A stretch of 64,000 nucleotides of DNA from a virus, in the IMG/VR virus record IMGVR_UViG_3300045911_000130, positions 39,464-103,463 of that record; one strand, 5' to 3'. Of this stretch, positions 49,914 to 57,074 are shown in pieces. The notes under the pieces were generated by a model, which ran no database searches, was not told the DNA's origin, and saw only the letters and a list, made by a program, of their open reading frames with translations. A program made the translations under genes and the position numbers. The stretch's first letter is position 1. Each line of letters begins with the position of its first letter.

Positions 49914-49957
49914 AGTTGAGGATTGAAAAAGATAGGGGCGTCTAGCGCTAAGTTAAA
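49914..49957. repeat. 44-bp duplicate of an in-gene segment, at the recT-like 3' end
   Basis: The stretch from TGAGGATTG through GTCTAGCGCTAA nearly repeats at 50652-50695 inside the same gene. In the gene it encodes LALDAPTFSNPQ; here it straddles the stop codon and lies out of frame. The palindrome TAGCGCTA (49943-49950 and 50682-50689) is in both copies and again at 62743-62750. Confidence 0.6.
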
Positions 49958-51851
49958 CCAAGTCGAATTCGCTCGTACCCTGGGGCTGCTCGGCGACGAT
50001 CTGCGCGATAGTCGCATCCACGTTTTCGTCGGAGATTTGAGCGATGGGTAAATTACCGTTTCGCTTGCTGATCTCCGCTTCCAGTACGGGGAGCGGCGTG
50101 CCGGTGGCCTTGGAATTCTCGATCAACTTGTATGCGCTATCGCTCTTGATGGCGACTCGCAAGTAAGACTGCATCGATTCGGCCTCATTCGCATTGATTC
50201 CGGTCTTTGCCAGGAATTTGACCGTATCTAGGCTGTTCATGCCTTTTACGGTGCCGAACTCTGCGGCAAGCGTGGCGGTTGCCTCGGTGAACATGGGGAG
50301 TAAGCCACGGATTTCCACGGCGTCCGCCATTGAGTTGGCAAGGGGTGGCAACGCCTTGAGGCGGTCGGCCAGGAATCGGCCAAGCGCCAAAGCGTCTTCT
50401 TTGAAGTAGCGATAGAGATAGGCGCGTCGATCCGGGGGAGTCAGGGCTATCTCAAACTTGTCTAGGCATGTTGCGTACAAGTCGGCGCGTGCGCTGCTGG
50501 ATGGGATTTCGCGGGCGCTTTGGAGGCCCAAGAAACCCATCATGAGATACGCAACGTTGTTCTTGTCTGTGCCGCTGCGGGCGAAGTGCTTCTGCCAACG
50601 TTCGCCAATCGTGCCGCTCGTGGCGACCTGTGGATCGACTACGGCGGATTGAGTTTGAGGATTGGAAAAAGTAGGGGCGTCTAGCGCTAATGGCTGGGCC
50701 GGTGGGGGCGGCGGCGCTGGGGCCGGGGCGGGACTCGGCGCGGGCGGCGGCTGGGCGGCGGTCGGTTGCGGCGCGGCGTTTTCCTGCGTCGATTTCGGCG
50801 GTACGGGGTCGGGTAGGATGGGCGTTACCGGGGCGGGCGGCGCTGGGGCTGCTGCGGGCGCGGGCGCGGGTTCTGCTGGTGGCGGGGCCGGGGCCGGGGG
50901 CGGTGCTGGGGCTGCTGCTGGGGCGGCGCTGGGCGGTTCCTCCGGGGGTGGCGGCGCAAGTGGCGGCGGTTCGCTCGGGGCGGCGGCGTTGGCTGCTGGC
51001 TTGCGGCCTCGCTTGGTTGCCGGGGGCGCGGCCTCTTCTGTGGGGGCCGGGGCCGGTGCTGGCGCGGGTTGGGCCGGTGCTGCGGTTGCCGGTGCTGGCT
51101 GCGTGACGGGGGCGGCCTGGGCGGGCGCGGGCATGGTTACAACTTTCGACTCTGGGGCCGGGCCGGGCGCTGGCTTGCTTCCCACTTTGAAAGCGTCATC
51201 GGGTGGGGCATCGGCGGGGGCGTTGGCGTCTTCGGCGCTGTATGCAAGCTCGTCGGCGGTGATGGTTCCCACTAAGATTCCAGCTTTGCGCCATGCTAAA
51301 GCCTCGGAACATTTCCCGGTCATGAAATACTGACCTTGAAACCATATCGGGCTGTTCCCTCGGTACTCTTCATAGTAAGCGCGGGCGGTGGTCGGGTGGT
51401 CGTCTCCTTTGATATAGAGCGTGGTATCGACATAGTAACCGTGGTCGTCGATGCCGGGCGTTTGCAAGGGCATACCGTTGTAAAGCCCATTCTTCCGGGC
51501 TGCGCTCCTGTATGCGTCTATGTGGACAACATACGCGGCCTTCTGGCGGTTGGCGAACTTATCGAATCTGAATTCGATATGCACTTCGTTCGTCAACGGG
51601 TCCAACTTGCGGCGGTGACAGAACACGATAAACTTGGCGAATTCTGAGCGGCTAGTATGCTTGGGCGGGCAATCCCGGTGCAATAATAGTAGCTCTTCTG
51701 GCTTCCAGGTGTTCTCCGTGAGTCTGGATAGGTTGTTAAGGAATTCGCTGTAAGGAATTCCCTGGCTTTGTTGTTCGGCCTCGCTGGGCGGCGTTGGCTG
51801 CTCGGGCTGGCCTGGGGTTGGCTTTTGGTCGTTGGTCTCATCCTGAGACAT
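49953..51851 (-). CDS. RecT/Bet-like single-strand annealing protein with long Pro/Ala linker
   Basis: At 632 aa, residues ~35-200 match the Red-beta/Bet fold: FAKFIVFCHRRKLDPLTNEV, then AAYVVHIDAYRSAARKNGLY and YFMTGKCSEALAWRKAGIL. A linker of about 170 residues (~225-400), almost only Pro, Ala and Glu, separates this from a helical C-terminal domain (~410-632). The enzyme anneals complementary single strands after resection by the exonuclease. The long linker and extra domain are unusual; the C-terminal part could contact SSB or the replisome. The start follows AAGGAG. Confidence 0.8.
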   Translation of the reverse strand: MSQDETNDQKPTPGQPEQPTPPSEAEQQSQGIPYSEFLNNLSRLTENTWKPEELLLLHRDCPPKHTSRSEFAKFIVFCHRRKLDPLTNEVHIEFRFDKFANRQKAAYVVHIDAYRSAARKNGLYNGMPLQTPGIDDHGYYVDTTLYIKGDDHPTTARAYYEEYRGNSPIWFQGQYFMTGKCSEALAWRKAGILVGTITADELAYSAEDANAPADAPPDDAFKVGSKPAPGPAPESKVVTMPAPAQAAPVTQPAPATAAPAQPAPAPAPAPTEEAAPPATKRGRKPAANAAAPSEPPPLAPPPPEEPPSAAPAAAPAPPPAPAPPPAEPAPAPAAAPAPPAPVTPILPDPVPPKSTQENAAPQPTAAQPPPAPSPAPAPAPPPPPAQPLALDAPTFSNPQTQSAVVDPQVATSGTIGERWQKHFARSGTDKNNVAYLMMGFLGLQSAREIPSSSARADLYATCLDKFEIALTPPDRRAYLYRYFKEDALALGRFLADRLKALPPLANSMADAVEIRGLLPMFTEATATLAAEFGTVKGMNSLDTVKFLAKTGINANEAESMQSYLRVAIKSDSAYKLIENSKATGTPLPVLEAEISKRNGNLPIAQISDENVDATIAQIVAEQPQGTSEFDLV

Positions 51852-51875
51852 AGTTAGGCTCCTTTGAAAATAGAA

Positions 51876-51901
51876 ACGCGGCGGCCTTGCGGCTGCCGCG
51901 T
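51876..51901 (-). terminator. Leftward hairpin terminator before the recT-like gene
   Basis: ACGCGGCGGCC (51876-51886) pairs with GGCTGCCGCGT (51891-51901), one G-U pair, TTGC loop. On the minus strand TTCTATTTTC follows. It lies between the small membrane gene at 51915 and the annealing-protein gene. Confidence 0.6.
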
Positions 51902-51914
51902 GGGTGTGCGCTTG

Positions 51915-52166
51915 TTAGGCGCGGATACGAAACGCTAGTCCTTCGGCGGGCTGCTCGCCTGTTACTGCCCAATAGGCGCGGCGCGTGATGGTCAAGGCGG
52001 CGACATACCAGAAGGGAATCGCTAATAGCTCTGGGTGGAATACCAGAACGATTAGGGCAACGGCAATAAAGGCGCATCCTGTCAAGAGAACACGGATAAG
52101 ATCCCATATCCCGTATTGGAAAAGCAAGTAGAGAAGTAGGGCGGCGGCGCAAGCGGCGACAATCAA
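51915..52166 (-). CDS. Small multi-span membrane protein, 83 aa
   Basis: Two or three hydrophobic segments are visible: MIVAACAAALLLYLLFQYG (1-19), LLTGCAFIAVALIVLVF (~27-43) and ELLAIPFWYVAALTITRRAY (~46-65). The tail is short and basic. It overlaps its upstream partner in ATGA. No family is recognised; small early phage membrane proteins often modify the host envelope or block superinfection. Confidence 0.6.
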   Translation of the reverse strand: MIVAACAAALLLYLLFQYGIWDLIRVLLTGCAFIAVALIVLVFHPELLAIPFWYVAALTITRRAYWAVTGEQPAEGLAFRIRA

Positions 52167-52462
52167 AGCGGCCTCCTGTATACAAGATTCGTGCGCGTGC
52201 TTGCCATGTAGCGGAGTAGTTTACAGGTGTCCAGCCTCATCAGGCTATAGCCTGTTTCTGGGTCTCGTTCGTCCATGCGGCGCATCATGGCGTTAATGGC
52301 GGCGTCTTGGTCCTGTATCGGCCATTGGCTAAACGTGCGTTCCAGGTGGGCGGCGTTGTCGCATCCTAAAGCCTGGGCGGCGGCGTCGGGGCTGAGTGCG
52401 GCGATATCGATGCTGGCGATATCGGGCCGGGCGGCGGTGGTCTGGGCGGTGGTCTGGGTCAT
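52163..52462 (-). CDS. Small hypothetical protein, 99 aa
   Basis: ATG 52462 is chosen because AGGAGG lies nine nt upstream. The N-terminal 25 residues are polar and Thr/Ala-rich. The remainder is a helical domain (DIAALSPDAAAQALGCDNAA, then AINAMMRRMDERDPETGYSL) with a basic end. It is linked to the membrane gene by ATGA. No family is recognised. Confidence 0.55.
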   Translation of the reverse strand: MTQTTAQTTAARPDIASIDIAALSPDAAAQALGCDNAAHLERTFSQWPIQDQDAAINAMMRRMDERDPETGYSLMRLDTCKLLRYMASTRTNLVYRRPL

Positions 52463-52531
52463 GTGGGCGGGCCTCCTGGGCGCTGGCGGGCGGTAGCGGC
52501 TGGGGGCCACTACCGCCGGGCCGGGCGGCTG

Positions 52532-53572
52532 CTATTCCTCGAAGTTGAATGCGCGGGTGGGCGCGTCCTGGGTCATGGTCTCCAGCGTGGCGGAGATTTG
52601 CGCCATCTGGCGGGCGACTACTTCGCGCAAGGGTTCCTGTTTGCGCAAGTCCTCCGGGGTGACTCCCTTGAGGATGTCGCGGGCCTGGGCTGCAATCTTT
52701 TCGAGTTCCACGTCGTTGCAGAGATTCCGGGCGCTGAATGCGTCAAGGAAGTCTGTAATGTTGGTGATGGCGGAATCCCTGAAAATTTTGGGTTTGCCGT
52801 TCTCGCGTTCGCCTGTCAGGCGTTCGGCCAAATTGCTGACAAGTTGCTTTAGGCTTTCACGTAGGGCGAAAGTGATCTCTTCGGCGGCGGTGTTGAGTTT
52901 GGCGTTAAGCTTGGCCGATTCACGCTTCAGTAACTCGGGGTTGACGTTCTCGGCGTCGTTGGGGGTGCTGATTCGCACGAATTCCCAATCGAAGTAAAAC
53001 GTCCTGCGGGCGTCGGCGGTGTTGGGGTAGTCGGCATCGGCGAACACTCCGCGCAAGCGAAGTGCGGCGTCCTCGCGGGCGGCGGCATAGGTTGCCATGA
53101 ATGCGTTAACAAGTTCCTCGCGGCGGCGCTGGTATGCCTGTAATTGCTCGTCGATGGCTTCCACGCTCACGATGGGCGCAAGATACATTCCGTCCTTAAG
53201 CCATGACGTGCGCAAGGTCTGGGAGTAAAGCCACTGGCGGATTTCTCCGTCTAGCTTGGCGATGGCGTCGTATTCCTTGCTGTCGATCAACTTTTTGCTG
53301 GCGGCGATAAGTTCCTTATCGGCGTCAACGTCAATCTGGTCTTTGCGCAAGGTGCGGCGAATTCCAAGCTTGCCGCTTGAAACGGACAATACCCAAGCTT
53401 TAGCTAGGATATCTTCGCTGGTCTTCTTGCTGACAACGGGGCGCGGCGTGGCGGCCTCGCCTGGGAGAATGATATCCTCCAGGGCGGGTATGTCGCGGGG
53501 GGCGGTTGCGATGGTGATGTCGTCGAAGTTGAATTCTTCGGCGGCGGCGGGTGCTTCTAATGTGGTGTTCAT
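52532..53572 (-). CDS. DUF3150-like partner of the AAA+ ATPase
   Basis: This 346-aa helical protein contains WVLSVSSGKLGIRRTLRKDQ (~60-79), AASKKLIDSKEYDAIAKLDG (~90-109), LRTSWLKDGMYLAPIVSVEA (~119-138) and then YPNTADARRTFYFDWEFVRI (~183-202). From memory this series matches DUF3150 proteins, which sit next to AAA+ ATPases in phages and plasmids. It probably is the adaptor or substrate that the ATPase remodels. The upstream region carries an AGTACT-type promoter. Confidence 0.65.
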   Translation of the reverse strand: MNTTLEAPAAAEEFNFDDITIATAPRDIPALEDIILPGEAATPRPVVSKKTSEDILAKAWVLSVSSGKLGIRRTLRKDQIDVDADKELIAASKKLIDSKEYDAIAKLDGEIRQWLYSQTLRTSWLKDGMYLAPIVSVEAIDEQLQAYQRRREELVNAFMATYAAAREDAALRLRGVFADADYPNTADARRTFYFDWEFVRISTPNDAENVNPELLKRESAKLNAKLNTAAEEITFALRESLKQLVSNLAERLTGERENGKPKIFRDSAITNITDFLDAFSARNLCNDVELEKIAAQARDILKGVTPEDLRKQEPLREVVARQMAQISATLETMTQDAPTRAFNFEE

Positions 53573-53595
53573 GGTGGTGTTAACTCCTGTGATCT

Positions 53596-53638
53596 AGTTT
53601 ATGTGGTGTTGGTGTTGGGTGCAAGTATCTTTAGTACT
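53596..53638 (-). promoter_or_regulatory. AGTACT-type promoter, copy C
   Basis: On the minus strand AGTACTAAAGATAC abuts TTGCAC (-35, 53624-53619); after 17 nt comes TAAACT (-10, 53601-53596). It serves the DUF3150-like gene. The upstream 14-mer is nearly identical in copies D-F. Confidence 0.6.
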
Positions 53639-53666
53639 AGCACCCTGAAATATTGCGGCGGCGGTG

Positions 53667-53867
53667 TTAGTGGCGCTGTTCGACCTTGGCGGCCTGTGTT
53701 AATGGGCGGGATTGCTTCCGGGTGATCTTCTCAGTACCTCCAGCTAAGCGGGACATTGCCGTAATGAATTCGGCGGCGTTCTGGTGGTTAGCGGCGCTAA
53801 CCTTATCGGTTTCGGTCTTGATGGTGCCATCTTCCAGGATTGTGATTTTGAACGTATCGCGGGCCAT
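53667..53867 (-). CDS. DUF2997-like small protein, 66 aa
   Basis: The protein MARDTFKITILEDGTIKTET (1-20) continues with a helix NAAEFITAMSRLAGG. A beta hairpin with 'G-x-(I/T)-x-x-E-T' and then a helix 'A-x-x-F-I/L' is the DUF2997 pattern. In bacteria DUF2997 genes lie next to DUF1257 (Ycf35-like) and AAA+ genes, and the same neighbours occur here. It is coupled to the upstream gene by TAATG. Assignment is by resemblance. Confidence 0.55.
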   Translation of the reverse strand: MARDTFKITILEDGTIKTETDKVSAANHQNAAEFITAMSRLAGGTEKITRKQSRPLTQAAKVEQRH

Positions 53868-54226
53868 TACTTCGTTACCTCGTATTGGGTGAGTCCCTGT
53901 TTCGTTGTGCTCTTCTTTAGGCTCCATCCGAACTTCTTAGCCTGGGTCAAAACTACTCCATTGGAGTAGGCGCGTTTGATGCGCTTGGCGACTTCCTGCG
54001 CTTCCTCGTCTTCCTGATCGTTGGTGAGACTCGCTTTGTATGTGCGGGTCGTGGTGTTGAATGCGCCAAGATAGCGGCGCGTTTGCTGGTCGTAAAGTTT
54101 CAGCGTATCGGGCTGATAGCTGAGCGCGTTGGCTGTGATCTGGGCATCGGCTAATCCTACTTTCAGGGTTGCCGGGTCCATCTTGTCAAGTACGATTGAT
54201 ACTTCGCGTATCGAGTCACATGGCAT
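53867..54226 (-). CDS. DUF1257/Ycf35-like protein, 119 aa
   Basis: ATG 54226 follows a strong AGGAGG. The C-terminal half has AQEVAKRIKRAYSNGVVLTQ, then AKKFGWSLKKSTTKQGLTQY, which matches the Ycf35 ending of 'I-x-Q-x-Y-x-x-x-x-(V/L)-x-x-x-x-(K)-(F/L)-G' plus a closing strand. The N-terminal half is a small alpha/beta unit. Neighbours are the Ycf46-like ATPase and the DUF2997-like protein, the same set found in bacteria and cyanobacterial plastid relatives. The function of the set is unsettled. Confidence 0.55.
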   Translation of the reverse strand: MPCDSIREVSIVLDKMDPATLKVGLADAQITANALSYQPDTLKLYDQQTRRYLGAFNTTTRTYKASLTNDQEDEEAQEVAKRIKRAYSNGVVLTQAKKFGWSLKKSTTKQGLTQYEVTK

Positions 54227-54256
54227 AGGTTTTTCCTCCTGTTTGAAATTATATAA

Positions 54257-54288
54257 GATACAGGGCATAGAATCCTATACCCTGTATC
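54257..54288 (-). terminator. Hairpin between ATPase and DUF1257-like gene
   Basis: GATACAGGGCATAG (54257-54270) pairs with CTATACCCTGTATC (54275-54288), one mismatch and a 4-nt loop. On the minus strand it is followed by TTATATAATTTC, a weak U-rich end. It lies 11 nt after the ATPase stop, so partial termination could set the ratio between ATPase and partners. Confidence 0.55.
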
Positions 54289-54299
54289 ATTTTTAGGTG

Positions 54300-55964
54300 T
54301 TACTCGTCGCGGTCGATGGCGCGGGTGCCGCTGGGGTCATCGCCGATACTTGGGCGCGTGCTGGTCGTGCGGTGGTGGTACGTTCCAGCATAGCTTGCGC
54401 TTACATACTTCCCGCTGCATTCCTGGCGTAGCTTCTCGATCTTGTTCCCGCTGCTCTGGGTGACGTTAACAACGAATTCGGCGGCCTCCATCAGCGTGAA
54501 TCCCATGATGGCGGCGTTCTCGGCGCATTTCTGAATGTCGCGGCCTGCCCATCCTTCGCTATCGGGGATTTGTTGGTCTGGGTCAAGCTTGTACTTGCGA
54601 ATGTACAGGTCCCAAATTACGGCGCGTTCGTCGGCGTTGGGTAGGTCAAAAAAGAACGTGGGCAAGCGAAAGCGGCCTAACAGTTCTGGCGGCATACCTG
54701 CGATCTGGTTGCACGTCGCGATAGCAAGGATCTTGCCTTTCTTTCCGGCGATGGCTGAGACGGTCTTGAGCGCGGCGGCTAGTTGCTGATTGCTCTGGCC
54801 TACAATTCCGGCCTTCATGTCGGCAATGTTGCACGCTACGGTGGGAACTTGGGCCTGGTTTCCGGCGGCCTTCGCCATCATGCTCTTGCCTGATCCGGGC
54901 GGGCCGATTAGGATGCTGCCCGTAACTTCCTCGTCCTGCATCCAGGTTAGGATTTTCCCTAACATTTCCTGCGTTACTCCGCTGCTGTCTCCGGTCGATC
55001 CTCCGAACATCTTTTCGATTTCGTCAAGCCACAATACTACGCGGGTTTCGTTGCGTTCCAGGTAGCGGGCCATGAAGCGCTTGCAGTTGTCGCTGCCTCC
55101 AATGCTGGCGAAGTCCTCGCCACCTCTCCAAACACTCAAGCCGGGTACTTGCTCAATGGTGCGGCGTTTGCGTTCCCATACTGCCTGCACGTCGATGCTG
55201 GTTTGCTTCGTGGCGGCGTCCTGGCTCACGCTCATCGCGATAACTTGCTCGGCGCTGAATGCGGATAAACCCGTCGTGGCGCTGATAATCGCCTTCGTGA
55301 TTTCGGGCGTGGGCGTGATGCCTCCAGAATTCAGGATGCTGTTAGCAATTGCGCCTAGCTCGTCTTCGTTGGGTAGCGGTTCATCGATGACTAGCAAGTC
55401 TTGGGACAATGAGGCGGGCGGCGTGAGACTCGGCGCAAGTAACACTAGGGTCCTCCAAGGGATTTGCGCACCCTTGTATAGATCGCGCAAGTTCCATGCG
55501 GCCTGTTGAACGTCGGGCGCGTCGGGGCTGAGATACAGGTGCGCGTTCATCACAATAACAATGGTCTGCTGGGGCGCATAGCGGGCTACGTGCATAGCCT
55601 CGGCGGGGTTGGTCTTCATGCTGCCTACCTCGATAATCGCGGCGGCGCGTTTCTCCGGCTCCTTCGGGAGATTCTTCGCCTCTTCCTCGGTCATGCACAT
55701 GGCGACAATGGCCTCGTATCCCTTGGGCGTGATGGGCCGAATACCTTGCATGATATCCCAGCAAACAATGGGCGGTACTCCGAATTTCTTGGTAGTCGCG
55801 GCGGCTCGGATGTTCTGAATCGTCGCGGTAGGGTCGGGCGTGGTGATCGCGATTAGCGGCGTTGATACTTGCCGGGCGGCGCGAAATTGTTTCATGCAAG
55901 CGCTAAGCTGCTCTATTGGGGTAACTTGCGCTTCGTTCTTGGGTGCTTCTGTGGTGGCGGTCAT
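54300..55964 (-). CDS. Ycf46-like AAA+ ATPase with Walker B placed before Walker A
   Basis: At 554 aa, the N-terminal ~280 residues resemble Ycf46: STPLIAITTPDPTATIQNIR (34-53), PPIVCWDIMQGI (64-75), QTIVIVMNAHLYLSPD (133-148), PWRTLVLLAP and VIDEPLPNEDEL. The AAA+ domain follows SIGGSDNCKRFM. The Walker B-like VVLWLDEIEKMFGG (309-322) and ILTWMQD (338-344) come first, then Walker A IGPPGSGKSM (353-362), GIVGQSN (386-392), sensor 1 ILAIATCN (412-419), PPELLGRFR (425-433) and sensor 2 GWAGRDI (471-477). Normally Walker A precedes Walker B, so the domain is rearranged. It probably remodels a protein complex with its small partners. Confidence 0.8.
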   Translation of the reverse strand: MTATTEAPKNEAQVTPIEQLSACMKQFRAARQVSTPLIAITTPDPTATIQNIRAAATTKKFGVPPIVCWDIMQGIRPITPKGYEAIVAMCMTEEEAKNLPKEPEKRAAAIIEVGSMKTNPAEAMHVARYAPQQTIVIVMNAHLYLSPDAPDVQQAAWNLRDLYKGAQIPWRTLVLLAPSLTPPASLSQDLLVIDEPLPNEDELGAIANSILNSGGITPTPEITKAIISATTGLSAFSAEQVIAMSVSQDAATKQTSIDVQAVWERKRRTIEQVPGLSVWRGGEDFASIGGSDNCKRFMARYLERNETRVVLWLDEIEKMFGGSTGDSSGVTQEMLGKILTWMQDEEVTGSILIGPPGSGKSMMAKAAGNQAQVPTVACNIADMKAGIVGQSNQQLAAALKTVSAIAGKKGKILAIATCNQIAGMPPELLGRFRLPTFFFDLPNADERAVIWDLYIRKYKLDPDQQIPDSEGWAGRDIQKCAENAAIMGFTLMEAAEFVVNVTQSSGNKIEKLRQECSGKYVSASYAGTYHHRTTSTRPSIGDDPSGTRAIDRDE

Positions 55965-56078
55965 TAGGTGATCTCCTGTCTAGTATCATAGCATGATAAA
56001 GGGTATCGTTTGCAATAGGGGAATGCAAATAATAGGTGATTTTTTGCCGGGCTGGGTACTTCGTGGTACGCTGGCGGC
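55965..56078. promoter_or_regulatory. Divergent promoter region of the AAA+ operon
   Basis: On the minus strand, TATGAT lies within TATCATGCTATGATAC and a TTGCAA box lies 19 nt upstream; AGGAG precedes the ATG at 55964. The CATAGCATGATAAAGGG segment (55987-56003) repeats the KTSC promoter. On the plus strand TTGCCG (56044-56049) and TACGCT (56067-56072) are spaced 17 nt and lead to ATG 56079 without a leader. Confidence 0.45.
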
Positions 56079-56540
56079 ATGACATTAAAGGCGCGGCGCG
56101 GCGAGATACTGCGCCTATTGGCTTCTGGCCTATCGCCTCATGATACAGCTTTGCGGGTGTTCGGTGCTCCGTCTCAAGGTGAGATAGAGTATTGCGTTAG
56201 GGCATCGCATGATGCTAGGGGCATAGCGCGGGCGCGGGTTGTGCTGGGTGTGGCGTCGCCTGAGGCGGTTCCTAAACCTGAGCGGCCTAAGCTGATCGAT
56301 CCTGAGGCGGCGGGCGATGGGCGCAAGGTTGCCGGGCTGAGTAGGCGGCTAGATGCGGCGCTGGCGCGTGTCGATCAATTAGAGCGGCTGGTTGCTGCCT
56401 TGGTCGGCATCAGGGCGGATAGTCCAGCATTGCGGGCGGCCTCGCTGGCGGCGCGGCTGCGTGAGTTTGAGCGCGGTGTTACTGATTCCCTTGCGCGGCG
56501 TGCGGGGCCGGGGTCTCGGGTTGGTTCGGGCGGTCGATAG
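56079..56540 (+). CDS. Rightward hypothetical protein with HTH-like start, 153 aa
   Basis: The N-terminal ~45 residues, ARRGEILRLLASGLSPHDTA then LRVFGAPSQGEIEYCVR, look like a helix-turn-helix. The C-terminal half is a coiled coil (LSRRLDAALARVDQLERLVA). It has no Shine-Dalgarno and could be leaderless. The 3' end overlaps the convergent leftward gene by 62 nt. Being divergent from the ATPase, it may regulate that operon. The high Arg/Ala content makes chance coding possible, but the helix pattern argues for a gene. Confidence 0.5.
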   Translation: MTLKARRGEILRLLASGLSPHDTALRVFGAPSQGEIEYCVRASHDARGIARARVVLGVASPEAVPKPERPKLIDPEAAGDGRKVAGLSRRLDAALARVDQLERLVAALVGIRADSPALRAASLAARLREFERGVTDSLARRAGPGSRVGSGGR

Positions 56541-56763
56541 CTAGCATGATATACGCGGCGGATAGATAGGGCTCCATCTGGCGGGCGGCGGTATCTGCTA
56601 TGTTGATTTTCTTTTGCATGTCTTCCAGGTTCGTAACGGCGGCCATGTTGGGCCAATCTTTGAGCGTGTCTCGTAGCTCGGTTTTCATGGCGTCGATTTC
56701 GGCCAATAGGTGCGCGTGCTGGTGGTTGATGCGGTTAAGGCGTTCGGTGATGGTCGGTTTCAT
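56479..56763 (-). CDS. Small helical hypothetical protein, 94 aa
   Basis: The protein is a helical hairpin: ITERLNRINHQHAHLLAEID, AMKTELRDTLKDWPNM, then NLEDMQKKINIADTAARQME. The end is Pro-rich. It overlaps its upstream neighbour in ATGA and the convergent gene 56079-56540. No family is recognised. The coiled-coil pattern suggests a protein partner. Confidence 0.6.
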   Translation of the reverse strand: MKPTITERLNRINHQHAHLLAEIDAMKTELRDTLKDWPNMAAVTNLEDMQKKINIADTAARQMEPYLSAAYIMLAIDRPNQPETPAPHAAQGNQ

Positions 56764-57074
56764 GCGGCAATTCTCCGGGGTTGGGGGTTGTTGGTTCGCA
56801 CATAGTACGGCTGGGCCGGGATGCGCGTATTGACGGCGGGCAAGTCCAGGTAGAGCGCATAAAGTCCATCGCGCATCTTGAGCGGGCGCGGGCGCTGGTC
56901 TGGGCGGTGTTGCCGGGCGGCGGCATAGATCCGGGCGGCGCTGGCGCGGGTCAAGGCTTCAAGCTCTCCAGCTTGGACGGCGGCGGCGATGATGGGGGCG
57001 GGGCCTGCGATGATAGTCAAGCCGTCGAAGCGGTCGCGTTTCGTTGCGCCATAGGCGCGGGCGGTGGTGTTCAT
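56760..57074 (-). CDS. Small hypothetical protein, 104 aa
   Basis: This alpha/beta protein begins MNTTARAYGATKRDRFDGLT and has a Tyr/Pro-rich end (LYALYLDLPAVNTRIPAQPY). The start follows AGGAGACACCCC, a variant of the shared translation-start cassette of this region. Couplings (ATGA) on both sides place it in one operon. No family is recognised. Confidence 0.6.
   Translation of the reverse strand: MNTTARAYGATKRDRFDGLTIIAGPAPIIAAAVQAGELEALTRASAARIYAAARQHRPDQRPRPLKMRDGLYALYLDLPAVNTRIPAQPYYVRTNNPQPRRIAA

Noticed and set aside
50662-51333. 223-codon plus-strand ORF made almost only of Gly and Ala
   Set aside because: It is the antisense of the Pro/Ala linker in the annealing-protein gene.
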